From assembly GCA_963724645.1 (NCBI GenBank), contig CAVRVJ010000001.1, forward strand, positions 877,426 through 941,425: DNA of 64,000 nt. Direction: 5' to 3'. Under the pieces are notes generated by a model, which ran no database searches, was not told the origin of the DNA, and saw only the letters and a program-made list of their open reading frames with translations. How positions within the stretch are numbered: position 1 is the stretch's first letter; each line of letters opens with the position of its first letter. This DNA is from CAVXSP01 sp963724645. Its GTDB lineage: Bacteria > Acidobacteriota > Vicinamibacteria > Vicinamibacterales > SCN-69-37. Positions 47,198 through 57,121 of the stretch are shown here, one piece after another. The translations under genes were made by a program, and so were the position numbers.

Positions 47198-48196
47198 TCA
47201 TCCTTGAAAGGTCCCTCTGCTATCGCGATGCTGGAGCGCGTCCGGGTTGACTGCGCTGGCGTACCTGCCGTCGAGATACGCCTCTATGATTTCGACAACG
47301 GCCTGCGCGAAGGTACGGTAGGTCAGATCCGCGAGCCAACCGAGATGCGAGGTCAGCACGACGTTGTCGAGCCGTCGGAGTGGCGAATCGGGAGCGAGAG
47401 GCTCTTCCGCGAATACATCCAGCCCCGCCGCCCCAAGCGCTCCCTCGGCGAGGACACGCGCCAGCGCTCCCTCGTCCACAATGGCGCCGCGCGCCGTGTT
47501 GATGAGCACGCCGTCCGGTCCGATACGGCGCAGTCTTTGCTCGTTCAGCAGCCCGCGGCTGTCCTCGGAAAGCTTGAGCTGCACGGTGACGATGTCGGCC
47601 TCCTCGAGCAACGCATCGAGCTCCAGGAAGGTCGCGCCGGAGCGCATGGCACGTTCGCCGGTGAGTGTGGGCCCCCAAGCCAAGACCTGCATGCGGAACG
47701 CTTGCGCGAGCTGGGCGATCTCCCGGCCGATCCGCCCCAACCCGAGGATCCCCAGCTTCTTCCCCGCGAGGGTTCGGCCCGCGAAGGAGGGCCATTCACC
47801 CCGGCGCATGGCTTGATCGGTCTGCGGTATGCGCCGGAGAACGGCCAGCATCAGGCCGAAGGTCAGCTCGATGGTGGAGCGGGCGATGAAGCCCATCGTT
47901 TCGATGTCAGACGATGCCATCCCCACGAGGACGCCCGCCTTGGTAGCGGCGGCCATGTCGACGTGGTACGCGTGGTTGCCGGTCTGCGCGATCAGCTCCA
48001 GCCCCGGCAAGGACTCGAAGAACGCTGCATCGAAGCGGGTGCGCTCGCGCAGCGCGATCAGTATCGGGTAGCCCCGCAGCCGCCCGGGCGGGAGTTTCTC
48101 CGTGTACACGTCGACCGGGAGCCGGCGGCGCAGACGTTCTATCGCCGGGTCGGCCCCGAAGGCGTGATGATAGTCATCCAGCACTGCAACCCGCAT
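47198..48196 (-). CDS. D-2-hydroxyacid dehydrogenase family protein
   Basis: The 332-residue protein starts at ATG 48196 (MRVAVLDDYHHAF). The NAD-binding motif is KKLGILGLGRIGREIA, and the catalytic set is Arg in INTARGAIVDEGAL, Glu in DVFAEEPL and His in LTSHLGW. The length is normal. It belongs to the phosphoglycerate-dehydrogenase-like group that interconverts 2-oxoacids and D-2-hydroxyacids. Substrate is not predictable. 48197-48380 contains no recognised gene. Confidence 0.9.
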   Translation of the reverse strand: MRVAVLDDYHHAFGADPAIERLRRRLPVDVYTEKLPPGRLRGYPILIALRERTRFDAAFFESLPGLELIAQTGNHAYHVDMAAATKAGVLVGMASSDIETMGFIARSTIELTFGLMLAVLRRIPQTDQAMRRGEWPSFAGRTLAGKKLGILGLGRIGREIAQLAQAFRMQVLAWGPTLTGERAMRSGATFLELDALLEEADIVTVQLKLSEDSRGLLNEQRLRRIGPDGVLINTARGAIVDEGALARVLAEGALGAAGLDVFAEEPLAPDSPLRRLDNVVLTSHLGWLADLTYRTFAQAVVEIIEAYLDGRYASAVNPDALQHRDSRGTFQG

Positions 48197-48380
48197 GACG
48201 TGCTCACTCTTCCTTCCTTGATCAGGCTCGAGAAGCTCAATCCCTTGTCGATCTTGGCGATCTCTTCCATGACTTTGCTCGACAAGGCCGCCGACCTCGT
48301 CGACCACAGTCCGCGAGGCCCGGCGACGACGAAGCGCGGCCTTGGCGAGTGCGGTCGTAGAGACTCGCCCCGTGTACCCC

Positions 48381-50378
48381 TCACGTGAGTCCGACGAGTC
48401 GGGCGCCCCTGCGAAAGAGTGTCTGGCCGTCACGGTCGAAGGGGAACGCCGTGAAAAAGTCCGCCAAGCAGTAGCGCGGCGAGGCGTGCCGCACGGCGGC
48501 AACGTGTGCGCGCGCTTGCTCGAGCGACCCCGCCAGTGCCAGGCAACACGCGGCGATCGCGTGGATGTGAGGAAATGCATTGGGGCGCGCAGCCGCTTTG
48601 ACGGCCCAGCTCGCGCCCTCTTCGAAGTGCCCCAGGCGGACAAGTGCTACCGCCCGCGTGGCGAGCATGCCGAGCAGCATCGGGTCGAACGGGCTGAGGT
48701 GGCGCGAGTAGTCGGCCGCGCTGATGGCCGCGCGGGCGTCTCCGACAATGGAGTGAACGAAGGAGAGGTAATAGTGACCGAGCGCGAAGTTCGGGCTCAG
48801 TTCGATCGACAGCGTAAGGGCGCTGATCGATTCGTCGGGCTGCCCCCGCAGCATGAGCGCCCGGCCCATCGCCCAGTGGACGGCAGGGTCGCGCTCGTCG
48901 GCCATGAGCCCCTGCGCCGCGGCTCGATACGCCTGCTCCATGCCCGCTGCCCGGTCGTTCCAGTTCTGGAAAGCATCCTGATAATACGTGAACGAGAGTC
49001 CCGCGTAGGCGCGTGAGAACGTCGGATCCAGGCGAAGCGCCATCTCGAAGAAGTGTCGGGCGTGCTCGTTGTCGGCCCGGCGGAGCTGGTACATGTGCCA
49101 GAGGCCCCGATGGTGTGCGCCCCACGCATCCAACGAGCTGGGTGGCTTCAGGATGGCGCGATGGCGTTCGAGGGTTTCGATCTCGCCGGCGATCGACGCG
49201 ACAATGCGATTGCCGATCTCGTCGAGGACCACAAAGGCATCGTCGAATGTGAGGTTGAAGATCTCGGCCCAGACGATCCTGGCGCTACGCGTTTCGGCCA
49301 GCTCGACGGTCACCGTCAGTCGTGTCCCCTGCACGCGGGTCGAGCCGCTCACGACGTAGTCCACATTCAGGAGGCGACCCGCCTCCTCTGCGCCGATGCT
49401 TCGCTCGTGAAGGGCGAAGACCGTGCCCTGCGCAATCACGAACAGGCTGCGCAGCTTGGCTAGCCGGGTGATCACGTCATGCGCGAGGGCATCGGCTGCG
49501 CCACCGCGAGCTTGCGGGGCCGATGAGCGGTCGATGAACGGCATGACCGCAATGGAGGCGCGACCACGACCAGCGGTGTCGGTGCCAGGTTCGTTCGGCT
49601 CCTGAATCGCAATGCCCGTCGCCGTGCGCGCGGTACGCCAGGCGGTGCGAATCGACGTGCTCTCGAGGCCTTCGCGTTCGAACAGATCGATGGTCGTCGC
49701 CAGGTGGGCTTCGGCTTCGCGAATCTTGCCTCGTCGCGCGAGCGCCCTGAAGAGGCACTCGTGCGCCCGCTGATCGAACGGCGCGAGCTCGAGCCACGTG
49801 TCGAGGTACACGAGCGCCTGGTCATCCGGGCCGCGCATGACGAGCTGCTCGAGCACCGCAGTGCGACAGCTGCGAAGCCGACGACGCTGTGCAGTCAGCC
49901 AGGCGGTAAACACGGGACTGCCGTCAATCGCCAGACTGTCGAGAAATTCCCCCTCGAAAGATGCTGCGAGCGCCCCGAGTCGCTCCGGAGATAACGTCTC
50001 GATCCCGGCCTCGGCGGCCCGCAGGACGTCGAGCACGTCGACCGGACACTGCGACAGATCCAGCTGAACGGTGTCCCCATGCGTGTGCACTCGCCGGCAG
50101 GCACGGTCGTCGAGCAGGCCACGGATCTTGCTCAGGCACCAACGCAGTTCGCCGCGCGGATCGTTGGGGATGTCCCACAACAGTTCACACAACGGGCCTC
50201 TGGCGACGGGCTTCGGCGCCAGCGCCAGGTACGCGAGTAGCGCGCGCACCTTGCGCGAGGGCGGAAGCGCGACGGGGCGGCCTCGTCGAGACAGCCGCAA
50301 CGGGCCGAGCATGTGGATTTCGAGCGGGGCTCCGCCGCGTTGGATTGCTGCGCGCTGTGTACCGCCCGAGACGCCCAT
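48381..50378 (-). CDS. BTAD/TPR transcriptional regulator with TolB-like domain
   Basis: The protein has about 665 residues; the start MGVSGGTQRAAIQ was chosen because the DNA-binding domain begins shortly after (IHMLGPLRLSRRGRPVALPP, SARP-like winged helix). A BTAD helical domain follows (RRLRSCRTAVLEQLVMRGPD). Then come a TolB-like domain (ASIAVMPFIDRSSAP, LLNVDYVVSGSTRVQGTRL) and C-terminal TPRs (GHYYLSFVHSIVGDARAAIS). It parallels the TPR kinase at 31.5 kb, with a DNA-binding head replacing the kinase. Its target is unknown. Confidence 0.85.
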   Translation of the reverse strand: MGVSGGTQRAAIQRGGAPLEIHMLGPLRLSRRGRPVALPPSRKVRALLAYLALAPKPVARGPLCELLWDIPNDPRGELRWCLSKIRGLLDDRACRRVHTHGDTVQLDLSQCPVDVLDVLRAAEAGIETLSPERLGALAASFEGEFLDSLAIDGSPVFTAWLTAQRRRLRSCRTAVLEQLVMRGPDDQALVYLDTWLELAPFDQRAHECLFRALARRGKIREAEAHLATTIDLFEREGLESTSIRTAWRTARTATGIAIQEPNEPGTDTAGRGRASIAVMPFIDRSSAPQARGGAADALAHDVITRLAKLRSLFVIAQGTVFALHERSIGAEEAGRLLNVDYVVSGSTRVQGTRLTVTVELAETRSARIVWAEIFNLTFDDAFVVLDEIGNRIVASIAGEIETLERHRAILKPPSSLDAWGAHHRGLWHMYQLRRADNEHARHFFEMALRLDPTFSRAYAGLSFTYYQDAFQNWNDRAAGMEQAYRAAAQGLMADERDPAVHWAMGRALMLRGQPDESISALTLSIELSPNFALGHYYLSFVHSIVGDARAAISAADYSRHLSPFDPMLLGMLATRAVALVRLGHFEEGASWAVKAAARPNAFPHIHAIAACCLALAGSLEQARAHVAAVRHASPRYCLADFFTAFPFDRDGQTLFRRGARLVGLT

Positions 50379-50641
50379 GTTGAAGCACTCACGCGTCGCC
50401 GCCCGCGTCAGGCGGCCCGTTTTGGGGCAGGGTGCGGCCAGCGCCGACTCACGACGCCGTGATTGTGCCCTGACGGTCGACGGATCGACAAGGGCGGTCT
50501 GAAGTCCGTCCGTCATCAGATTCCACGCGCGATTCCACGCCGGCTCCCACGCCCGCTTCCACGTGAGCGCCGTAGAGTCGTCCTATCGCGCCGGCTGGCC
50601 GCGCACAACACCAGCCCGTGGACGCGGGTCGGCCCATGGTG

Positions 50642-50703
50642 GGACGAGTCTCGTCCGCGCATTTACGGGAAGGAGCGCCGATCTCCGGCGCTCCGGTAGG
50701 AGG
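50642..50703 (+). promoter_or_regulatory. dyad and hairpin in the leader of the cupin gene
   Basis: GGACGAG-T-CTCGTCC (50642-50656) is a near-perfect palindrome that could bind a repressor. GGAGCGCCG and CGGCGCTCC (50672-50680, 50686-50694) form a 9-bp hairpin ending just before the strong ribosome site GGTAGGAGG. The hairpin could affect translation; this is inference. Confidence 0.4.
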
Positions 50704-50708
50704 ACACG

Positions 50709-51209
50709 TTGAAGACCTTCGCTTCTGTGATTATCGTCGCCGGCTTGTTCCTGACCGCTGCCAGTGTGGCCATTCGCGCTGACCATCCACACGCCGGTCA
50801 AAACCTCAAGGACGCGAAATGGAGCCCCGCGCCGCCGCTGCTCCCGAAGGGAGCCGAGATCGCCGTGCTCGATGGCGATCCGACGAAGCCGGTGCTCTAT
50901 GCCGTCCGTTTGAAGTTCCCCGCCCACTACGCGATTCCGGCCCACTCACACCCCACCGACGAGCACGTCGTCGTCACCTCGGGCGCGCTCGTGTTCGGGA
51001 TGGGAGACGTGCTCGACAAACGCTCGAGCACCAACACGAAGCTGACCGTCGGCGGGTTCGTCGATGCGTCGGCCAACGTGAATCATTTCGCGTTCACCCG
51101 CGATGAAGAGACCACCATCGTGCTGTACGGAGAGGGACCCGTGGAGTTCAAGTACGTCAACCCAAATGATGACCCGCGTAACCAACCCAACGCCGTGAGG
51201 CGTCAGTAG
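50709..51209 (+). CDS. secreted cupin-domain protein
   Basis: The 166-residue protein starts at TTG 50709, supported by AGGAGG 6 bp upstream. A signal peptide (KTFASVIIVAGLFLTAAS) is followed by a single cupin barrel. The metal ligands are visible in IPAHSHPTDEHVVVTSGAL, the HxH...E block. The C-terminal histidine region is NVNHFAFTRDEE. These small exported cupins are common, and the ligand is unknown. Confidence 0.85.
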   Translation: MKTFASVIIVAGLFLTAASVAIRADHPHAGQNLKDAKWSPAPPLLPKGAEIAVLDGDPTKPVLYAVRLKFPAHYAIPAHSHPTDEHVVVTSGALVFGMGDVLDKRSSTNTKLTVGGFVDASANVNHFAFTRDEETTIVLYGEGPVEFKYVNPNDDPRNQPNAVRRQ

Positions 51210-51308
51210 GCGTCGGCGATACCAGAGGGTCGCCGGCTTGTTCCTGACCACCCGGCAGACCGCCGCACGTGAACACATGACCAGCGTGCTACCTTGACGG
51301 CCCCCTCC

Positions 51309-54111
51309 ATGGCCACGAGCGACCCCCGCGGGGGAGAGGCCGGCCGCACCGCCGCCGAGCCGCCTGGCGCGCCCGCCCAGCCGGGCAGCGATGCACGGCT
51401 GGATGCGCTGCTCTTCGATCTGAGCCCGTTTCCCGCCGTGGTCAGCCGCGTGGCGGACCATGCCGTCGTGGCGATCAACGCGCGCACGGCGGAGCTGGTC
51501 GGCGTCCCGCGCGAGAAGGCGATCGGCGTGCGGATCACCGATTACTACGTCGACCCGTCGCAGCGTCAGGTGCTCATTGATCGGCTGCGGGCCGCCGGCC
51601 GTGCCGATGACGTGCGGGTGCAGCTGCGGCGGCCCGATGGCCGCATCTTCTGGTCGCAGGCGTCGGCCCGGCTGGTCACCTACCAGGGCGAAGCGGCCGT
51701 GCTCACGGTGTTCAACGACATCACCAATCAGGTCGCCGCCGAGCAGGCGCTGATGGCGAGCGAGCGCCGGCTGGCGGGGCAAAGCGAGGCGCTCACCGAT
51801 CTGACCGCCCAGTACGCCAACCTGACCACTCACTTCGACGAGCGGCTGCGCACCATTCTGAAGACGTCGGCACGCACGCTGCAGACGGAGCGCCTGAGCA
51901 TGTGGCGCTTCGACGCCGAGCGGAAGGCCATCTGTTGCGTCGGACTGTATCGCTGCAGCGACGACCGCCACGAGTCGGGGGCGATCCTCCCGCGCAGCGT
52001 CGCCCCCGCCTACTTCGACGCGCTCGAGCGCGAGCGGGTGATCGCCGCGGGCGATGCCGCCACCGATCCGCGCACGCGGGAATTCCTCGAGCCGTACCTG
52101 AGACCCCTCGGCATCGGCGCCATGCTCGACGTGCCGCTGCGGCAGAACCACGTGACGGTGGGCGTGCTCTGCGCCGAACACGTCGGCGGGCCGAGACCCT
52201 GGACGGTCGACGAGCAGAACTTCGCGATCTCCAGCGCCAACCTGATTGCGGTGGCGGTGGCCCACGACGAGCTGCACACGGCGCTCAACGAGCTGGCGGA
52301 GAGCAACGCGCGCGCCCGCCTCGTCGTCGACACGGCGCACGACGCGTTCATCGGCGTCGATTCGGCCGGCCGGATCGTCACCTGGAACGCGCAGGCCGAG
52401 AGGACCTTCGGCTGGACGGTCGAGGAGGCCGTGGGGCGCACGCTCGTCGACACGATCATTCCTCCGGACTTCCGCGAGGCGCACACGCGCGGCATGGCGC
52501 GCTTCCACGAGACGGGCGAGGCGCCGGTCGTGAACACAGCGGCTGGAGCTGGCGGCGCTGCATCGTGACGGGCACGAGTTTCCGATCGAGATCACGATCA
52601 CCTCGCCGATGCGGCAGAAGGACGGCTATTTCTTCGGGGCGTTCCTCAGAGACATCTCCGATCGCCGCGAGCACGACGATCAGCTGCGGCGCGCCAAGGA
52701 ATCGGCCGAGGCCGCCACCCGCGCGAAGAGCGAATTTCTGGCCAACATGAGCCACGAGCTGCGGACGCCGCTCAACGGCGTGCTCGGGTATGCCCAGCTC
52801 CTGCAGCGCGACCGCAGCCTGTCGCCGGCCCACCGCGACGCGCTCGAGGCGATCTCGCACAGCGGATCGCACCTGCTCGCGCTGATCAACGACATCCTCG
52901 ATCTGTCCAAGATCGAAGCCGGCGCGCTCGACGTCGACCCCACGCCGACGGATCTCGGGCAGCTCGGCGTGGACCTGCGGTACGTGCTCGGCGAGGCCGC
53001 GCGACGCAAAGGCCTGACGCTCACGATGCGCATTGCGGCGGACGTGCCCTGTCGTGTGATGCTCGATGGCCGCCACGTGCGGCAGGTGCTCCTGAACTTG
53101 CTCGGCAATGCCATCAAGTTCACCGCGCAGGGCGAGATCCGTCTCGACGTCGGCCGGCTCGACGGCGATCGGCTGCTGTTCGCCGTGACGGATCCCGGCA
53201 TCGGCATCGAACCCGACGCGCTCGGGAAGATCTTCGAAGCGTTCACGCAGACGGACGCCGGAGCCAGAGCCGGTGGCACGGGCCTCGGCCTGGCCATCAG
53301 CGATCAGCTGATCCGGAGCATGGGCGGCGACCTGCGCGTCGAGAGCACGCCGGGCCGCGGCAGCCGGTTCTTCTTCGCACTGACGCTGGTGCCGGCGGAA
53401 GGCGCCGCGTCGCAGGGCGACGTCGACGTGACCGATCCGACGCTCGACTCGAGGCTCGCGCCGGGCGAACAGCTCACCGCGCTCGTGGTCGACGACAGCA
53501 CCGTCAGCCGACGGATCCTGGCGGCGCTGCTCGAAAGTGCCGGCATCCGGGTCATTACCGCCGCGGGGGGATTCGAGGCGATCCAACTGGCGCAAGCGCA
53601 CCGTCCCGACGTCGTCCTCATGGATTTGAAGATGAGCGATCTCGACGGGCTCGAGGCGACGCGGCGGCTGAAAGCGGATCCGGCCACCGCCGCGATCCCG
53701 GTCATCGCGGTGACGGCGAGCACGGATGGCGACAAACGCCAGGCGGCCCGCGACGCGGGCTGCGTCGACTACCTCGTCAAGCCGGTCCGGGCCGAGTTGG
53801 TGTTCGGCGCGCTCCAGGCGTATGCCGGCGCCCGATTCGTCCGCGGATCCGACATGGATATCTCGACGGGCGCGCTCGATGGGCTGAAGGCCCGGCGGCG
53901 GGCGGACCTTGCGGCCCGGCTGCGTCAGGCGATGGACATCGGCGACGTGTCCGAGCTCCAGGCGCTCGCGCGCGAGCTCGCCGGTGCCGATCCGCTGGAG
54001 GCGGCGCTCGGCCGGCGCATCGCGCGGCTTGTCTCGATCTTCGATTTCGAGGGCCTTCGCGACCTGGCGGCCGCGCTGGGTGAAGGGGCAAGCCCCCGTC
54101 CCGGCGATTGA
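51309..54111 (+). CDS. PAS-GAF-PAS hybrid sensor histidine kinase with receiver, one frameshift
   Basis: About 933 residues from ATG 51309 (TTG 51294 is also possible). It begins with a PAS domain (FPAVVSRVADHAVVAINART), a GAF domain (ERLSMWRFDAERKAICCVGL) and a second PAS domain (VVDTAHDAFIGVDSAGRIV). The frame breaks near 52543: EAPVVNT continues as RLELAALHRDGHEFPIEI in the next frame. The kinase core follows (NMSHELRTPLNGV; LLGNAIKFTAQGE; GTGLGLAISDQL). A receiver domain has Asp in PDVVLMDLKMSDLDGLEA. No membrane helices are visible, so it is a soluble sensor. A partner regulator is not adjacent. Confidence 0.85.
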
Positions 54112-54112
54112 C

Positions 54113-54650
54113 GGTGAACTTCCGTCGTAAAGAAGTCCGCCCCAGCGATCACGCCCCAATGCGCCGTCAAGAACGTCTGCCACGAGGTCGGGCGCTGCGG
54201 GACCGGGGGGCAGGCCGGCCCCTTTCAGAATCCGTCGAATGGTCGAGCGGCCCACGCGGTGGCCGAGATTCTCGAGCGCGCCTTGGATGCGCGTGTAGCG
54301 CCACATCGGATTCTCTTCCACCATTCGCACGACCGATCGCCGAATCTCGAGAAGGACGCTGCACCGACCGGGTTGCCGAGCGTACGTCCACTTCCGTGCA
54401 ATGAGCTGCCGATGCCAGCGCAGCAACGTGTCCGGCGTCGCGATCGTGGCGATCTTGCGCAGAGCCGTACGCCCACCCGGCCCCGGAGCCGCCAGCCGGC
54501 GGCGATCATCGTCGGTGAGACGCAGCCGCCGGATCCCAAGCTGGCGCCGCAGGAGCCGGTTCTCCTCGATCAGGTAGGCGATCGCCCCTCGCTCCCGGCG
54601 CTCGAGCCGGCCGGTCAGCACGCCCAGCACCATCTGCAGCGCCGCAGGGT
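54113..54650 (-). pseudogene. truncated integrase-core (IS3/IS481-like) transposase
   Basis: The N-terminal coiled region AYLIEENRLLRRQLGIRRL and TPDTLLRWHRQLIARKW are the helix-turn-helix part of integrase-core transposases. WRYTRIQGALENLGHRVGRS and IRRILKGAGLPPGP follow. A frame change near 54175 continues into SWQTFLTAHWGVIAGADFF, the strand bearing the first catalytic Asp. The gene then ends at 54113, 2 bp from the sensor-kinase stop. The rest of the DDE domain is missing, so this is an IS remnant. Confidence 0.75.
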
Positions 54651-54653
54651 CGC

Positions 54654-54740
54654 TTTGACCAGATCTGGAATGGACGCCATGAGCATGAACGCCGTCATCA
54701 GTCCTGTCACGCTCCAATAGAGTTTGTTCGTGTGCTTCAT
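54654..54740 (-). pseudogene. N-terminal stump of a DoxX-like gene
   Basis: MKHTNKLYWSVTGLMTAFML, then MASIPDLVK, matches the start of small four-helix DoxX-like membrane proteins and closely parallels the intact gene at 63199 (GWAVTGLMAALMLLSAVPDV). Homology ends where the transposase remnant begins. A promoter motif of the local ECF type lies 42 bp upstream of its start. Confidence 0.6.
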
Positions 54741-54781
54741 TGCCGTGCTCCCAGCCCCGCATGTGGGGCAGTCGACGGCTC

Positions 54782-54808
54782 AATGTGCCCGGGCTCCCGC
54801 GTTATTCC
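54782..54808 (-). promoter_or_regulatory. candidate ECF promoter, site 1 (DoxX stump)
   Basis: GGAATA (54808-54803) is followed by ACATT with its first base 22 bases after the first G (54786-54782). It is the mirror partner of site 2: TTATTCCG and CGGAATAA form a perfect 8-bp inverted repeat between the two divergent genes. Confidence 0.5.
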
Positions 54809-54819
54809 GCCACACCCCC

Positions 54820-54846
54820 GGAATAAATCCGGGACAGGCCGGTATC
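54820..54846 (+). promoter_or_regulatory. candidate ECF promoter, site 2 (sigma operon)
   Basis: GGAATA (54820-54825) is followed by GTATC at 54842-54846. It lies 31 bp before the sigma factor GTG, consistent with autoregulation. Confidence 0.55.
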
Positions 54847-54876
54847 ATCCTCGTACGCTCCCGCGAGTTCCGCGAC

Positions 54877-55431
54877 GTGGCTGATCACCAACGCGCTTCC
54901 TCGACGCCCGACGTGTGGCCGGCTTTCCAGGCGGAGGTCATGCCGCACGTCGATCGCTTGTCTCGCCTCGCGATGTGGATGGAGCGGGACCGGCAGGAGG
55001 CTGAGGACCTGGTCCAGGAAACGCTGCTGCAGGCGCTCCGGTCGTTCGGCCGATTTACGCCGGGCACGAACTGCCGAGCCTGGTTGATCACGATTCTGCA
55101 GCACGTGCGCAGCAATAAGCGCCGCGCCAGGTTTCGTCGCGATGCGGTCGAGAGCCCCGACGATCGGCTCGCCGAGACCGTCGCGTTCGTGCCGCCCGTC
55201 CCGACACACCTGACCGACGAAGAGATCCTGGCCGCGCTTCGCGGAATACCCGAGGCCTATCAGGACATCATCGTGCTGAGCGACGTCGAGGAGCTGAGCT
55301 ACAAGGAGATCGCCGACGCGCTCGCCATTCCGATGGGCACAGTCATGTCGCGCCTGCATCGTGGTCGCGCGTTGTTGCGGAAGGCGCTCGTGGCCGGTGG
55401 GGTCGCGGGCGTTCGGGCCAGAGGCGCATAA
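54877..55431 (+). CDS. ECF-type RNA polymerase sigma factor
   Basis: The protein has 184 residues from GTG 54877; longer starts read through the promoter motif. Region 2 is VMPHVDRLSRLAMWMERDRQ and EAEDLVQETLLQALRSF, with CRAWLITILQHVRSNKRR. Region 4 is IPEAYQDIIVLSDVEELSYK and EIADALAIPMGTVMSRLHRG. It is of the SigR/RpoE-like class that pairs with zinc-binding anti-sigma factors, and such a gene follows directly. It is probably released by oxidants and activates six similar promoters nearby. Confidence 0.92.
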   Translation: MADHQRASSTPDVWPAFQAEVMPHVDRLSRLAMWMERDRQEAEDLVQETLLQALRSFGRFTPGTNCRAWLITILQHVRSNKRRARFRRDAVESPDDRLAETVAFVPPVPTHLTDEEILAALRGIPEAYQDIIVLSDVEELSYKEIADALAIPMGTVMSRLHRGRALLRKALVAGGVAGVRARGA

Positions 55432-55457
55432 CTACGCACAAGGGAGAGCGAGGACCA

Positions 55458-56288
55458 ATGGAGTGCCGGGAGGTTCGCGAGTTGGCCGACGCGTACGTCA
55501 GCGATCAGGTCCTCGTCGAAACCGCGCAGGCGATCGTGACCCATCTGGACCGTTGCTCCGCCTGTCAGGCCGAAGTGGAAGGCCTGCGGCGGTTGCGTGC
55601 GTCGGTGCGCTCGGCCTATCTCGGCTCGACAGATCTCTCCCCGCGTCCGGAGTTCGTCGGGGCCGTGAGCGCGCGACTCCGGTCGGAGGCCGGGAGCAGC
55701 CACGCCGTGTCGTCCTGGCGCCGGAACTGGTTGGCGCTCGCCGCCACGCTGGTGTTGATCCTCGGCGGCGGATTCGGGCTTCGCGAGCTCGGCGTGTCGG
55801 GATTCACTGCGATTGTGCTCGCGGCCGTGGGTGATCACCGCTTCTGTGCCGTGGCGTTCAAGCTGACCGAACGGCCCATCTCCCTCGAACAGGCGGCACA
55901 GGTCTACGACGATCCGGTCGATCGATCGCTCCAGACCGTCGAACTGCAGCAAACCCAGCTCAGCGGCGGGCCGGTCCGTATCCTCGAGCGACACTCGTGT
56001 GTGTTCGAGGGTCGTCGCTTCGCGCATTTGGTTCTGCGATACAAACGCGCGCTGGTCTCGCTCGTCGTGACGCCCGATGAGCGGCTGCTGCGCAATCTGC
56101 CTGGCGCGTCGCCCCCGTCCGATGGCTCGACGGTTCGTCTGCGTCCGGTTGACGGCTTCCAGGTGGCCGCCTTCCGCGGTCCGCATCACGTCGTCTTCCT
56201 GATCTCGTCGCTCAGCGACGACGACTTGCGCGAGGTGAGCGAATCCATGGCGCCATCGGTGGTACAGGCGCTGAAGGGAGCGCACTAG
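55458..56288 (+). CDS. zinc-type transmembrane anti-sigma factor
   Basis: The 276-residue protein starts with MECREVRELADAYVSDQ and carries Cys3, His29, Cys33 and Cys36 (HLDRCSACQ), the HxxxCxxC zinc site of ZAS anti-sigma factors. One membrane helix (about residues 88-108, LALAATLVLILGGGFGL) leads to a periplasmic domain of about 165 residues that could sense a signal. The domain contains two cysteines (FCAVAF, HSCVFEG) that might report oxidation. The next gene's GTG overlaps its TAG by 1 bp. Confidence 0.88.
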   Translation: MECREVRELADAYVSDQVLVETAQAIVTHLDRCSACQAEVEGLRRLRASVRSAYLGSTDLSPRPEFVGAVSARLRSEAGSSHAVSSWRRNWLALAATLVLILGGGFGLRELGVSGFTAIVLAAVGDHRFCAVAFKLTERPISLEQAAQVYDDPVDRSLQTVELQQTQLSGGPVRILERHSCVFEGRRFAHLVLRYKRALVSLVVTPDERLLRNLPGASPPSDGSTVRLRPVDGFQVAAFRGPHHVVFLISSLSDDDLREVSESMAPSVVQALKGAH

Positions 56289-57112
56289 TGACCTGGACAA
56301 TGAGAACGGCCGTCGCCGCGTCGTTCGTCGCGGCACTGGCGGCCGCATCTACAGCCGCAACGTCGGGTGGCGCTTCGAGCGAGCCCGCGGTGCGAGCCGT
56401 GGTCGTCGCAGAGCTGTTCACTTCGGAAGGTTGTTCCAGCTGTCCGCCTGCGGATGCGCTACTTCGACAGCTTCTGAGCACCCAGCCGATCGAGGGCGTG
56501 GAGATCGTGGGGTTGGGCAGCCACGTGGACTACTGGGACCATCTCGGCTGGCGCGATCCGTTTTCGTCAGCGCTGTTCTCCCAGCGCCAGTCGTCGTACG
56601 GTGCCGCTGTCTTCCGCTCCCGTCAGATCTACACGCCGCAACTTGTCGTGGACGGCGCGCTGGAATGCCTGGCGAGCGATCCGGCGGCCGTGCGGCGGAC
56701 GATTCTGGAGGCCGCGAAAGCTCTCAAGGGCACGATGTCGGTGACCGCGGCGCCGACCTCGGGAACAGGCGCCGCCCTCGCGATTCACGGACAGCTTCCA
56801 TCCGCGCGTCGTCGCACTGGCAACGCCGACGTCGTCGTGGCGATCACGCAAGATGGATTGGTGACCCGCGTCCAGCGTGGCGAGAATCATGGCCGCACGC
56901 TCTCACACAGCGCGGTCGTGCGGTCGCTCGCGTCCGTCGGACATCTAAACCCGCGGCAGTTCGACGTGAATCTGTCGACGACCATTCGCCTCGATCCCGG
57001 CTGGGAATCGGGAACGCTACGGATCGTGGCGTTCGTGCAGGAAGCGACGAGCCGGCGGATCATCGCGGCGGGATCCGCGCTGCTCCTCCCTGGTCACCTC
57101 GACCCGCGCTAA
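56288..57112 (+). CDS. DUF1223 thioredoxin-fold secreted protein
   Basis: The 274-residue protein has a signal peptide and then VVVAELFTSEGCSSCPPADALLRQL, the DUF1223 hallmark with Cys49-S-S-Cys52 in a thioredoxin-like site. Later pieces IVGLGSHVDYWDHLGWRDPF and YTPQLVVDGALECLASD are also family signatures. The redox motif suggests periplasmic thiol chemistry. It is coupled to the anti-sigma gene. Confidence 0.9.
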   Translation: MTWTMRTAVAASFVAALAAASTAATSGGASSEPAVRAVVVAELFTSEGCSSCPPADALLRQLLSTQPIEGVEIVGLGSHVDYWDHLGWRDPFSSALFSQRQSSYGAAVFRSRQIYTPQLVVDGALECLASDPAAVRRTILEAAKALKGTMSVTAAPTSGTGAALAIHGQLPSARRRTGNADVVVAITQDGLVTRVQRGENHGRTLSHSAVVRSLASVGHLNPRQFDVNLSTTIRLDPGWESGTLRIVAFVQEATSRRIIAAGSALLLPGHLDPR

Positions 57113-57121
57113 CGAGGCATC

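Noticed and set aside
48197..48380. An 80-residue minus-strand frame between the BTAD regulator and dehydrogenase genes.
   Set aside because: It overlaps the dehydrogenase start, has no recognisable motif and no ribosome site.
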